Shown here one piece after another: positions 46,801-62,930 of a stretch of 63,923 nucleotides of DNA. Below the pieces are notes generated by a model. That model worked only from the letters and a program-made list of their open reading frames with translations. It was not told where the DNA came from and did no database searches. Origin of the DNA: Klebsormidium nitens (Eukaryota; Streptophyta; Klebsormidiophyceae; Klebsormidiales; Klebsormidiaceae); contig DF237472.1 in NCBI GenBank assembly GCA_000708835.1, positions 1 through 63,923 of the forward strand, read 5' to 3'. The translations under genes were made by a program, and so were the position numbers. Position 1 is the stretch's first letter; each line of letters begins with the position of its first letter.

Positions 46801-49451
46801 TGGAGCAAAAAGGTTTTGTAAAGAGGGGGAACTCACTCTCGTCAGCAGCATGCATCGTGGCTGGGCCTTCCGATGCTCCAGTATAACTGCGTTCACCCTG
46901 AAAATATGGGTTACAGTTGGGTTAGCCGAACGCAACTTTGACCATCTTCTGAGAAACTTTCGGAGAAGGGCTTGAGACGGGCCTTCCAGTGCACCGGTCT
47001 GATTGCGTTCACCCTGGGATTCAAAAGCCGGGTCAGTTCGACGTGAGAGAATTGCCTTCTGAAAAGGAAACGGGAAGAAAAGATTTGAGTAAACAATCTC
47101 AAATTACAGAATCGCCACTGCGATCGGCCAGAAATTTTCTCCCGGATGCTCTGATGTCTCTCTGATGCTCCAGTTTATCACCGTTAGCTCAAGTTAGACT
47201 GGCAGGGAAGAGACAGCGTTTGAGAGGTCAAGGAATGGGGTTAACTTACGTCCCCGGTTTGACCTCCTCGTCGAGACCCAGCATGCTATTGAAGTCGAGC
47301 TTCTCTCGCATCAGTTGCGCGTCAGGTTTATCGCAGGCCTCCATTCTCTGTACGGGAAGTCCGAAACGGGTAAAGATTAGAAGGTCAAGAGACGCTGGGT
47401 AGATTAGTAAGGACAAATTAACCAACAGAATATCTCTAAGGAGGGAACGGGATGCTATGCGTCGGGTAGAGTGAGAGTGGCGCGTCGTCACACACCAGGT
47501 TTATCGCAGGCCTTCATTCTCTGCATTAGTTCGAGAACGGAATAAACGAGATTTGGTTACCACATTTCCAGGCCATACAATCCCACTCTAACCTTTTCGC
47601 CTGAGCCAGCATGCGATTAGAAGTCTAGGTCTTTTGTGCATCATCCGCGTGTCAGCTTATCACAGCCAGTTTATGCATGAGGTTTAACAACCGATTCCAG
47701 CGAAAGTAAGTAGTCATCTCAGAATCAAGCTTCTCGCTTATCAGCAACGCGTTGTACTTATCGCAGGCGTCAATGTTCTCGCTTGGTTTAGAACCAGGTT
47801 AAGGAAAGCATTGAATATCGTGTTGCTACAACGTCAAGAAAGGAGGGAGGCTTGGCAAGTTATGAATCTCAAAGTTCGATGTTGTGAAGCGTCATAGAAA
47901 TGATGGCGACAAGCGCGACACGGGAAAAACGGCCTAGGTTTTGGACAGAATATCTGTTGAAGGAAACATTTGACGACATCCGCTAGACAAAAGTGGAAAG
48001 TGATCCGACGAAGTAGAAAGGGTAGAGTAGCACCTTTCGTCTGGAGGAGTTTTCACGAACTGAAATCGGAACCAGCAGACACTTTGTGGACACAGGCAGA
48101 AGGGCAATAGGTTTGAAGGGCAACGTAAATCTTACACATCGAACTTCTTGGAGATAAAGTAGACTTCAACCTTGTGGCTACAGCTGACGATGGTGTTCAA
48201 GATTCCATCAAGAAAACAGCTGCTGCTCGAGTTGCTAGAAAAGCAAAAGACACTCATTCAATCATAGATATTTTCGCCTCGTGTCAGATACTGTACAAAA
48301 GCAAGTGAAAGCAGACTGGAAAAAGTCTATGTCTGTGATGGAGAAAGGGCACTACCTCTATCCACCAGTCCTTGTCCTCCCTCGTCTGAAACGTACTGTC
48401 GATCTTTTCTCGGGCCTTCGGACCCGCTCTCGCACGTCCGAAGAACGAGAAGAACGTCCGCCTGAGAGAAAAGTGAAGCCGGTGGCTACATACCGTTGAT
48501 TGCCCACTGGACTCTATGTGGTGTCAAAACGGGTGCCTCTGCCCCAAAAAGAAAGTTATGCATTGTGCGTGGTCCACGTCAGAGCGTCTGTGGATCATTG
48601 CAACAAAGTTTCCAAATGCCTTTTGTTTCCGAGTTGAATCCGCCAGATCTCTTTCTACTCCAATAGAATGTGCATCTTCCAGAGATTACTTCTTTCAACA
48701 AAACAATCTATGTCTATTGTTCTTGAAACCACCACCCACAGAGCTTGGCCAACACAAGTACAGCACATACCAAGCTGACTCAACCAGCTTTGAAACTGAT
48801 TATTACATGAAACCGCTAGCAGAGTAACTTGAAGGGCCTTGGCCATCACAAGTACTGTACATATTGGGCTTATTCGAGCAGCTTGATTTCAAATCTTAAG
48901 AAAATGACAAGCAGAGTAGGAGCTGAAAAAAAGGCTCAGAAAGCTTACCTCGGTTGCGTTTCAAGAGCCTTGAAAGGGGCCCCCAAGAACGTGCTGGAGC
49001 CTGACCCTGTCACTCTTCCACCACTCCAACTAGGAGCGGAACTTTTGTCGCTTCTGACCAGAGACGCCGCCCGCCACCCGTGCTCATACCACTCTGCGGC
49101 TGCGCACCTGACACTTTGTTTCTTCGAAGTGGTGACATCACCTGCGCCAGCTGGCGAAAAATATCCCCTTGCGACCTGAGCTTTTGCCAGCATTCTGGAA
49201 ACCCTTGTGGCTTTGATTCCCCTTGTGAGTCCCGAAGACCGACTACTTGTCAGTGTTGAATAAACCCTTGGGGAAGTTGCGACCGGCGAACAATGGGAGC
49301 TCGCTACGCATTTGAGAGCGTTGGAATGCAAGAAACGTGCCGCCTTATTGGTGACGGCAGCTTTCGCCGGCATTGCGTTTCTACATTGGAAACCCATTCG
49401 AGTGGCACAGCAACGCAATTGCCTGGCAGCTAAAACAGCGCCCAGGATCAT
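31832..49451 (-). CDS. MSH1: MSH1: organellar MutS homologue with C-terminal GIY-YIG nuclease domain
   Basis: Twenty-three exons: 49451-48949, 48461-48356, 47347-47250, 46897-46837, 46445-46338, 45906-45859, 45549-45491, 45077-44992, 44508-44341, 43647-43538, 43117-43015, 42637-42562, 42321-42263, 41848-41604, 40651-40457, 40002-39910, 39024-38867, 38433-38340, 37538-37133, 35598-35381, 34401-34165, 33148-32669, 32119-31832. Total 3999 nt, 1332 aa. In plants MSH1 suppresses recombination between short repeats and aids repair in mitochondrial and plastid DNA. Seen: an Arg/Ser/Ala-rich presequence, the mismatch-binding VGDFYESIGF (about 257), NRPRPLYYSTAIQIG, LLLNPPPYE, WRGRIK, Walker A GPNTSGKS (about 921), VDELGKGTE in the Walker B/signature region, ATHLHG, then a GIY-YIG module (YLYIF, YVGE, RVKRHR, a Glu in ELEARL, LANKGDQYHTKFG). 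The protein is longer than the 1118 aa I recall for Arabidopsis, from a Lys/Gly insertion with an AT-hook-like core (about 856-867) and a PPQE linker (about 1110-1137). Intron 13 has a GC donor (CAAG|GCAAGT). Confidence 0.93.
33640..34110 (-). repeat. Donor-side copies of MSH1 exon 21
   Basis: After the donor at 34165, the exon end recurs near 33976-34105, 33798-33905 and, more decayed, 33640-33735. Shared blocks are CATCGCCATGCGTGCCACGT, CTATCAGCT and CGCCCTTCGCA. The nearest copy keeps the CACCTCCC donor context. Confidence 0.85.
34480..34690 (-). repeat. Acceptor-side copies of MSH1 exon 21 (Walker B exon)
   Basis: TCCTTTCCCGAGCTCGTCCA with CCTGG, the acceptor and VDELGK start, recurs near 34485-34552 and 34640-34680, spaced 122-145 bp from the real exon start at 34401. 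The nearer copy also keeps the GACGAAGGC...TTCCG block; the farther one is shorter. Confidence 0.88.
35050..35345 (-). repeat. Donor-side copies of MSH1 exon 20
   Basis: The exon end (35400-35475; CCGCCAGAATGTTCCGCGTG, then TCGATCGCC...GCTGCTC...CGGACTG) recurs near 35245-35325 and 35056-35130. The nearer copy is better preserved. Both are downstream of the donor at 35381 in transcript order. Confidence 0.85.
35660..36520 (-). repeat. Six acceptor-side copies of MSH1 exon 20 (after Walker A)
   Basis: Largest array in the window. The real exon start (35598, encoding KSTILRAICAAALLANCG) is preceded in the transcript by copies near 35684-35755, 35838-35920, 35990-36065, 36120-36210, 36285-36370 and 36430-36510, a period of about 150 bp. 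Shared exon core: TTCGCCAGCAGAGCCGCGGC and GCAGAT(T/C)GCCCGCAGAAT. The spacer between units repeatedly carries TGACGTCA (near 35628, 35944, 36233 and 36518). Several copies keep an acceptor. Confidence 0.92.
38629..38810 (-). repeat. Donor-side copies of MSH1 exon 17
   Basis: The exon end (38867-38915; CGTCCGTGGTCCAACAGTTG, CCTCCACCTTGC) recurs near 38750-38800 as GGTTGGCCTCCAACTTGC and near 38629-38685 as CTCACTCGTCCGTGGTCAGG...CTCCACCTTGC. Both lie beyond the donor. Confidence 0.8.
39125..39375 (-). repeat. Acceptor-side copies of MSH1 exon 17
   Basis: The exon start (38970-39030) recurs at 39125-39195, sharing CCTTTGCAGCGCA(A/G)CCA and GGACTTCCGCCTGC. A much fainter copy (CATCAGGTTGTAC...) lies near 39300-39370. 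Confidence 0.75.
39522..39566. repeat. 11-bp tandem repeat in an MSH1 intron
   Basis: About four units of CGGACGCTTTT / CGGACGCTGTT in tandem. A simple minisatellite with no exon similarity. Confidence 0.85.
40718..41112 (-). repeat. Three acceptor-side copies of MSH1 exon 15
   Basis: GTTGCCGTCCGTCTGCTGCT with the following CGGACGTCCGG...GCCGA(G/A)AT(G/A)AG recurs near 40726-40810, 40878-40960 and 41025-41110; the real exon starts at 40651. The period is about 150 bp. The nearest copy is most similar and the farthest least. Confidence 0.9.
41225..41550 (-). repeat. Donor-side copies of MSH1 exon 14
   Basis: The exon end around 41604-41720 (CCCGTTGCTAGCTCCGTCGG, GCAGCCGCGCAAT, CGCAAACATGGCTCGGACGC) recurs near 41425-41545 and 41240-41370. 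A possible third trace lies near 41100-41170. The nearest copy keeps most of the exon and the CACC donor context. Confidence 0.9.
42668..42730. repeat. 22-bp tandem repeat in an MSH1 intron
   Basis: CAGTACCGGACAGTCCTTTC plus AG occurs about three times in tandem. No exon similarity. Confidence 0.85.
44120..44185 (-). repeat. Donor-side copy of MSH1 exon 9
   Basis: The exon end encoding AAPILYIHSSLRDGAPG (44338-44390) recurs about 213 bp downstream as AAPHINSLLRGGAPG. Its donor is altered (GGTAAGC) and the flanking frame is lost. Confidence 0.75.
46970..47195 (-). repeat. Acceptor-side copies of MSH1 exon 4
   Basis: The first bases of the 61-nt exon at 46897 (CAGTATAACTGCGTTCACCCTG on the plus strand) recur near 46990-47012 and, faintly, 47166-47192. 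The nearer copy keeps TGCGTTCACCCTG with the acceptor. Confidence 0.65.
47490..47800 (-). repeat. Acceptor-side copies of MSH1 exon 3
   Basis: GGTTTATCGCAGGCCTCCAT with TCTCTG at the start of exon 3 (47325-47350) recurs at 47497-47524. Two weaker copies lie near 47620-47670 and 47725-47790, the latter keeping AAGCTTCTCGC-TATCAG and TTATCGCAGGC. Confidence 0.75.
48740..48900. repeat. Purely intronic tandem repeat in MSH1 intron 1
   Basis: CTTGGCCAACACAAGTACAG and its continuation recur about 94 bp later as CTTGGCCATCACAAGTACTG. No exon similarity is detected. Intron text alone can therefore also duplicate. Confidence 0.65.
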
Positions 49452-50191
49452 GGCCGCCCGCTTTGACACCAAATGCGCGGCGTTCGCGCACAGCTCACTT
49501 TCCCGTCACCATTTTGGCCCCAGCTGGAAAGAATGGGGTCATGAGGAACAGCTTGCATAGGTTCGGCGCCCTCGCCTCTTTGCGCACAATGCCAGCATTG
49601 AGCAGCATTCTGCAGACTAGTCTTCAGCCAGAGACAACTTCAAAATTGGGGAGCGCGCGAAGTGTGCTCAGTGCTGAGGTTACAGAACTAGCAGCGCGGA
49701 CAGTTCAAGGCCGATGACGGTAAAGGGGTTGCAAGGGTCAAAAGTGTGAGCTTTACCACTCTGAATGATCGGTCTCACCTGCGCATGAACTCACGCCAGG
49801 AAGAGGTAGAAGCTTTCGAAGTTTGCTGAGGAAGCTTGTTGAGAGAGGTGCTTAATACCTGTTAAACATAACTCCGTTTTCTGTGGATTTGAAATCCATT
49901 CCAAGGTGGTGAAAGAAGAGAAGCAGAAGCGGCGGCATGCAATATACCGTATGCAGTTAAGGCTGTCGCTGCGGCATTTGAGCATTCTGAGGCCGCTGCA
50001 TAAGGAAAAGATCTGAATCAGCCTTTCTGCCCCCAGCTGCAAAAGTGGTGGCATTACAGGATTCTGTGAGCAACCCTGCAATCCAATAAAGGATTGAAAA
50101 CATCCAATTTTGTACATTGTTTCTTTCTTCGCACTTTTAACTTTCTTTCCATCCCAACATCTAAGAAAAGGGCGAATCACAGCAGGCCAAC
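49452..50191. promoter_or_regulatory. Shared intergenic region of MSH1 and mitochondrial uL1m
   Basis: Only 740 bp separate the two start codons, which point away from each other. Both products are predicted to enter mitochondria. The region should hold both promoters and 5' leaders. I see no unambiguous promoter box. Confidence 0.5.
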
Positions 50192-53100
50192 ATGGCATTG
50201 CTCCGGCGCGTGCTTGCGTCCAGTTTCCTGCAATCCAACCAGGTACTTGGAAGTTTTCAATCCAGATACATCGCTTCCGCAGCACACCATGCTTTGCTAG
50301 CAGAGCAATCGACGGGCCAATCAGACGCCTCCACACATACCACCTCTTCGGACGCTTCTTTTCGGACAGCGCAATCGGATGGATCGATTCGGACGCCAAA
50401 CACTAATGTAAACAGTAGCGCGGGATCCCTTGCGCCAGAAGAGTTGTCGGAGTTTCTGAACGAGACGGCGATGTCAGTGGAGGAGCAAGCGATGAATCCC
50501 GAGGCGAGACAATTCGAGGAGCAGCAAGAGGCATTGCTGGATGACCTTGAGGCGATGGCGCAAGAAGCGGCGGGGCCGAGGCGGCAGGTGATTCAAGGCT
50601 TTCTGTTCCCGGCTTCCCTTTGTGGCACAGTATGTTTCATCTTTACGGTTGGAAGACAGTGTAGACGACAAGTGAAGCCAGATGCTTGTAGCTGTGCCCA
50701 GCGATTTCGTGCAGGAATGAGGCCACACAGTGGCGGCAGGTGATCAAGGCTTTGTCCCCCTCGCTTCTCTTTTGGCGCAGTCTGTTTGATTTTTGTAGTC
50801 GGAAGGGTAGCATAGAAGCCAAGTGAACCCCGATGTTTGTTGCGATGCACTGGGAACCTAAATAGGAAGCGGCCGCACCGTGGCGGTAGGTGACGGAGGC
50901 TCTCTTTCCGATGTCATCATTTTGGCGCAGTGTCCTTACGACCTTGATTATGTAGCTTAGACGCCAACTGAAGCCAGACTGTTTTGCACAGAGGTACTGC
51001 TTAAGTGGTCCGAGTTATAGTCTGAGCAAAGAGCCATCTGTCCAATTGAGCCAGACTCACCAGTCGTAAGCCAATGCCTGCATTCGCATATTTCAAGTGA
51101 GAGGCTTTGAACAGTCGTTAAGACTCCCGTAGCGTTCTACTTCAGTCGCCTGCCACTCCAATGGGTCGTCTTCCACTCTGAGCGCACTCTTTCCAAGGCC
51201 CCACCCTCGAGCTTCGTTTTCTTGCAAGTCCGGTAGCTGCCTTCCCGTAGGATGCTTCTAGGCCAAGCTGCTCAGTGCTAGCCGATCAAGTTTTGATCGT
51301 GGAATCCACCTGATTGTTTCTGCCTCATCATTTGCACAGCTCTCCTTGAAGAACACCTCCAACTTCCAAGGCCAACGATAGCCGACCGAAGACCCCGCGA
51401 CAACTGTCCATGACGATTTCTGGATTTGCAACAACGCCCTGAGGGGCCATTTTGCCACAACAAGCCTGTCTCTCTTTTCGAATTGGTACAATTCTTATAT
51501 CTCATTCCTTCTCAACAGGCCCCTCTGCCAGAGGACTTTGTCTTCACTCCTGAACCAACGATCGCCGCTCAACCCCCCACTCCAAAGCCCGCACCTCCAA
51601 AAGCCCCCGCGACGTTCCCAACGTTCATACCCCCGGCCGACAAGTCAAGGCCGGCACAACCAATCCTGACTCTAGACGACGCGCTGAAATTTATCAAAGT
51701 GAGTCGAAGATCTCACTGGCTTCTCTCACTGGCTTCTATCTCTTATTGAGCTTTTGCGGAGGGGTTCATCAAGAAGTTGGCACTCCTTGATTTGGTAACC
51801 GTTCTCAGCAAGGGCCCCGTTTGTGATTGCTCCCTGAAGTGAAGGGAGGGTGTTGTTGGAAGCAACGGTCGGTTTTTTGCTTAGATTTGATGCCAAAGTA
51901 GGTGCAGATGGAAGAACAACCCACAAAGGATCTGAACGAATGGCAGAAAGTCAAAGGCTGCGAAAAAGTGCGATGTTCCAAAAGGATCTTACAGAGGTAA
52001 GTGAGCCGAGTGTTGGTGAGCCAGACTCGGCTGGTGTCTCGTGTTGTTTACCCTGGGAACAATTTCTGATGGGTGCGGCCACCTTCATTGGGAAGCGATG
52101 GTTGCGTCCTGGGTTCCATACGCCGCCACATTCACTTGAGAGTCGGCAAAAATTACGGAGATTGGCGTCCGAACTTCTTCAAGGAACACACCTGTAAGAG
52201 CAAGTCCAGCGGCGTCTGCCTGAGCACCACAACAGCTGCTGTGGGAAAGCGCTGTAGTTGGGTCACCATAGAAAGGCTGGAAAGCCGACCTCTCGAGAAA
52301 AGTTGTTAGCCAATCAAAATCACAGACGGGTACTTTGAGCACTTTCAATGAACCCCTTTAGATCAGCGCGTCCTCTTTTGTGCAGTCAAACGCAAAGGCG
52401 AAGTTTGACGAGACAGTCGAAGCTGCGATCAAGTTGGGTGTGAATCCGAAGCGAGGGGATCAGATGGTGCGAGGAGCGGCGTCCCTTCCACACGGGAGTG
52501 GAAAGGTGGGCGTTTGTAGCCTCCCTGGGTGCACGTTTCGTTCGTTCAAAAGGGTGAAAGCCGACAGTCAGGTCATCCTTAACTAGTGGTTTCCTGCGTC
52601 CTCTTCTATCCGCTTGTATCGTCGCTACTGCTGTCTTTCTGCAAGCAGCTAGCTGCTTGTCCGATGTTCTGAGCGAGCGTTGGATTAGTCGGAGAGCATG
52701 TGTTCGTAGCCGCCTTCCAAGCTCCTGCAAGCTACCGCTTGCGGGGTAGCTTGCACGCCCACAGAATCCCTACTTCGGCAAGCACTGTGCGAGGGGATTG
52801 CCCTGTCATTGATTGCCTTCTGCACAATCCACTTCCTTGATTCACCCAAAACTTCTACGTGTGGTTAGATTCGTGTCGCTTGAAAGCGTTCTTCCTGTTC
52901 TGAAGGTCTTGCTTCGATAAGATTCAGACTCGTAAATTTCTATCTGCCCAGCTTGTTCGAATCAACAGTTTGGGCGGCCGGACTCGCTATCGAGTCCGGC
53001 CGCCCAAACCGCTAAAGCTGCCGGAACTGACGTCATCCGCTGCAGGCGAAGATTCCTTGGAATCCCGGCTGACCTTCAGTCTTCAACCCCTACTGTAGCC

Positions 53101-55145
53101 GGCTGCTTTAGTCCGTTGGTCCGACTCAAATTTGTAAACTATTTCAGCTGCCGGATCGGGTCGCAGTCTTCGACATTTGGCTCGGCCGATGAGGAGGCGA
53201 GAGCGGCAGGTGGTGACGTCATTGCGGCAGATTGAAACTCTCACTGGAACCCGTCTGACCCTCAGTTTTCGAATCCTTTTTTAGCAGTCTGCCCTAACGG
53301 AGTCTAGATTCATGATCTCGAATCTTCTTTCGGTGCAGCCGGTTCGGATCGCGGTCTTCGCATCGGGCCCGGCCGCCGAGGAGGCGCGAGCGGCGGGGGC
53401 TGACGTGGTGGGCGCGGACGATCTGGTGGAGGAGATCAAGAAGAGCGGGGGCAAGCTCGACTTCGACCGGTGCATCGCAACGCCGGCAATGATGCCTATG
53501 CTCGGACAAGTGAGCTTTCACACTGCCTTTACACTATGATTCTTAAGGTTTGTTTGCAATGATATACTTTCTGGCATTTTGTCGCGTCTGAAATCTGGAT
53601 CAGGAAGAGCGGGGGGGAGCTTGGTCTCGACCGGTGCATCGCAACGCCGGCAATGATGCCCATGCTTGGACAAGTGAGCCTTGGCCATCTTTCTTGTATG
53701 ATAGATCACAACTCCTTTGGCTCTTCTCAATTCTGGTTTGCCAAGCTTTGTATGTGAGAGTTGCGCTCCTTCGGCTCATTGTCGCCACGTGATTGTTGGT
53801 TTTGTAAGCTTTTGATCAGATTTGCTGGCTTTGCTTGGTTCTCCTTACAACTCTGGACTTTCAAGCTTTATGTGCGAAAGTCGACGTTCCTTTCCTGTCC
53901 GATGGGGAGCTTGGGTTGAGCAGAGGAAAGCTTGACTTCGACCGGTGCATTGCAACGCCGGCCATGATGCCTATGCTCGGTCAAGTGAGCTCTCACAACG
54001 CTTTTGAATCCTGACTATTTGTGTCTGTCAAAGTTTGTGTGAGAGAATTCATTTTCTCGCTTTCTGTCGCATCTAAGATGTAAGATTCAAGATCGGGGGG
54101 AAGCTCGACTTCGACCGGTGCATTGCAACGCCGGCAATGATGCTATGCTTGGACAAGTAAGCTTCTACTCCTTCGTCTCCTGTTAGTGTTTGTATGCGGA
54201 GGGGCCGACGGATGAGACTCTTGTTGGGTCTGGAGGGAAGTATACGAGCCCGCTAGGACGAGATTCCCGGCAACGCAAGTGGCGGCCGCTTGCCCAGCTT
54301 GACAAATGTGAAGATCTGGAGTTAACCCATGGATCTATTGCTCTGGGCTTCGCTCTGCTTATAGTGAGCATTGTGGGCTTCCGATCATGACTGTCCAACC
54401 GCACTCATTCTGTGCGTGCTCTGCTTCGCTGAAATTCCGGCTCAGGACCCAACTTGTGCCTGTTCCAATTTTGAGATTGCCTTAAAAGCAGTTGACATAA
54501 ATCCGACGCGGTGGGCCTAGTCTGGCCCTACTCGGTCCCATGCTGAAGGGAACGGTGTTGAAGGGAGTGCGCTAGGATTTGCAAACAGTCCATGACCACT
54601 TTTTATCACTGTGATATCATCTTTGCCAAATGGCGGACGTTTTCGGCCTACGTGGCCTTGTGCCCAAGTCTGAGGTGGGTACCATCACGAACGACGTGGC
54701 CGAAGCTGTGCGCTGGTTCTGCCTTGCAACTACCTCTTAACCACCTCTTAACCATTTTGGTCACCATTTCTGCCAGGTGGCGCGCATCCTGGGCCCACGT
54801 GGCCTCATGCCCAACCCCAAAGTGGGCACCATCACGAATGACGTGGCCGAAGCCGTGCGCGCCACGAAGCGCGGCCGCGTCAACTTCCGTGCCGACAAGT
54901 ACGGGATCGTCCACGTGGGTTTAGGCAAGGTTAGCTTCACCGATGGCGCGATCAAGGATAACCTGGGCGCTTTTGCGGCGGCTTTGTTGGATGCGAAGCC
55001 GGCGGGGGCGAAGGGAGTGCCCGGGAGATACGCGGGTTATTTGGTTAGTTTGAACATGTCGTCGAGCATGGGCCCCGGAGTGAAGGTGGACGTCAAAAGC
55101 GTGGGGACGATGGGCGAGAGTTTGCGAGCGCAGCAGGCTGGTTGA
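50192..55145 (+). CDS. Mitochondrial large-subunit ribosomal protein uL1m
   Basis: Exons: 50192-50587, 51519-51698, 52386-52505, 53339-53509, 54777-55145. Every intron is phase 0. Total 1236 nt, 411 aa. The N-terminus ([18 protein letters not shown], then SRYIAS) is an Arg/Ser-rich amphipathic presequence typical of mitochondrial import. It is followed by an acidic stretch and a Pro/Lys-rich linker. The L1 fold starts near residue 175: [52 protein letters not shown] and the signature [17 protein letters not shown]1 forms the ribosomal L1 stalk by binding 23S-type rRNA. About 190 residues before the core agrees with the length I recall for plant mitochondrial L1. It is divergent with MSH1 and tail to tail with MSI1. 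Confidence 0.92.
50728..50950 (+). repeat. Donor-side copies of uL1m exon 1
   Basis: The exon 1 end and intron start (CGGCAGGTGATTCAAGGCTT) recur near 50732-50765 (GGCGGCAGGTGATCAAGGCTT) and 50880-50935 (GGCGGTAGGTGACGGAGGCT). The intron blocks TTTGGCGCAGT and GTAG...GTGAAGCCAGAT travel with them. Period about 145 bp. Confidence 0.85.
52968..53009. repeat. Perfect 19-bp inverted repeat with 4-nt loop
   Basis: GTTTGGGCGGCCGGACTCG at 52968-52986, CTAT loop, then its exact reverse complement at 52991-53009. In RNA it would form a very stable GC-rich hairpin inside intron 3 of uL1m. It sits at the far end of an eroded exon 4 copy series. Confidence 0.95.
52970..53225 (+). repeat. Acceptor-side copies of uL1m exon 4
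   Basis: A copy at 53145-53222 matches the exon start (GATCGCGGTCTTCGCATCGG and GGAGGCGCGAGCGGC, here GGGTCGCAGTCTTCGACATT and GGAGGCGAGAGCGGC). A worn copy ends near 53050. Downstream fillers (GGAATCCCGGCTGACCTTCA versus GGAACCCGTCTGACCCTCAG) repeat at about 184 bp. Confidence 0.75.
53595..54170 (+). repeat. Three donor-side copies of uL1m exon 4
   Basis: The exon end (GACTTCGACCGGTGCATCGC, AACGCCGGCAATGATGCC, CTCGGACAAGTGAGC) recurs at 53604-53677, 53918-53992 and 54092-54163. The first keeps GGACAAGTGAGC; the last has a one-base loss in GATGC-TATG. All three lie downstream of the used donor at 53509. Confidence 0.92.
54633..54720 (+). repeat. Acceptor-side copy of uL1m exon 5
   Basis: GGCCTACGTGGCCTTGTGCC and GGGTACCATCACGAACGACG with GGCCGAAGCTGTGCGC match the real exon at 54795-54862. 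The copy lies about 140 bp upstream and is cut off after the GCGC. Confidence 0.9.
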
Positions 55146-56275
55146 GGCCGGTTGGTCCTTATCTAAGAGCAGGGCATCGAGCAGAGCTACTTTCGGGTCT
55201 CAGCCATTGAGTGGATACCGAACACTGATTGAGACCGCTTTGTGCCAGCCATGCTGGCCGCCATGATGGTTGCGGAATTGGTCCCCAATTGGAAGATGGG
55301 CCGGCCTCTCATTCTCCACTTCGACTCCAACGTGACGCGCCGTCCGATTTGGCCTAAGCCCGGCCCAGCCCGGCCGCCATATGCCGGCATGTACAAGATT
55401 GGACGGCACTGACTCAGTGAGCGGCAGTACGGTGATGCACGATACTTGAGCATGTAACTCTAGCTGGTCAATCAACTTAAGCATCTGCACATTGCATGCA
55501 CATGCATGGATGGTGAGCCAGTCATGCAGCTCGTATATGAGCCGCGGCCGGGCCTGACTTCTTGTTGAAGAATTCGGATCGAGTTGGCCGTGCCGGGTAC
55601 CGAAACTTATTGAAACGGTCGAAGCGTCGTTACTTCGAATGCACTGCACCGGCACGGTGACCTGAGCGCTGGCCGCCGCGCGCCCCCCAGCCCATGAGCA
55701 AACGTACTATTCCGAGTCCATCGATCAATCGGACTTAGTACGAAGGTCGCTAGTGTGGGAGCAGCTGCTGAATCCACCGTAATTTGAAGTGATTCACTTC
55801 CAAATCATACGGTATACAACAAAGTCGAAATCGTACTTTCAATCATGTGGGTCATCGTCGAACCCCGGGCCCGCGCTGCGGCCGCGGCCGGTTTCATGCA
55901 TATGCGCGCATCGAACGCGACCGACACGACCCAGCCGTACCGTCAATTGGCGCAATATGTTGTAGCACAAGCTCTGCTCACCGTGTCTACCTAGCTAGGC
56001 CGCCACCCTGTAGGACCCTCGAGTAGCAAGTATGGCCTTGAACGATTCTCTTCTCGTATATGTCGGACGAGAACCTCAACCTCAAAGATCTACTGAAGTC
56101 AGGTGACTCGGAGTCGCAATTCGCAGCAAACATGCGCGTCCTCGTTCCCGATTTGAAGCACGCACCATGCGCGGCCCAGATCGTGAGCGAATCCGCATTC
56201 ATTCTTTTGGCATTATCAATACACAACTGTTGTCTTCTTTTGCAAGCCATACGATTCGCGACCTTAAGTTCCATG
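55146..56275. other. Tail-to-tail intergenic spacer
   Basis: About 1.1 kb between the stop codons of uL1m and MSI1. A degenerate ~24-bp repeat (TACCGAA-ACT-ATTGA-AC-G) occurs near 55214 and 55597. No gene recognised. Confidence 0.45.

Positions 56276-62930
<6,655 letters not shown>

Noticed and set aside
48130-48240. Possible extra MSH1 exon encoding a VEVYFISKKFDV-like frame
   Set aside because: The exons on either side (DKDWWIE and RMEACDKPDAQ) join directly in phase and match the family without it.
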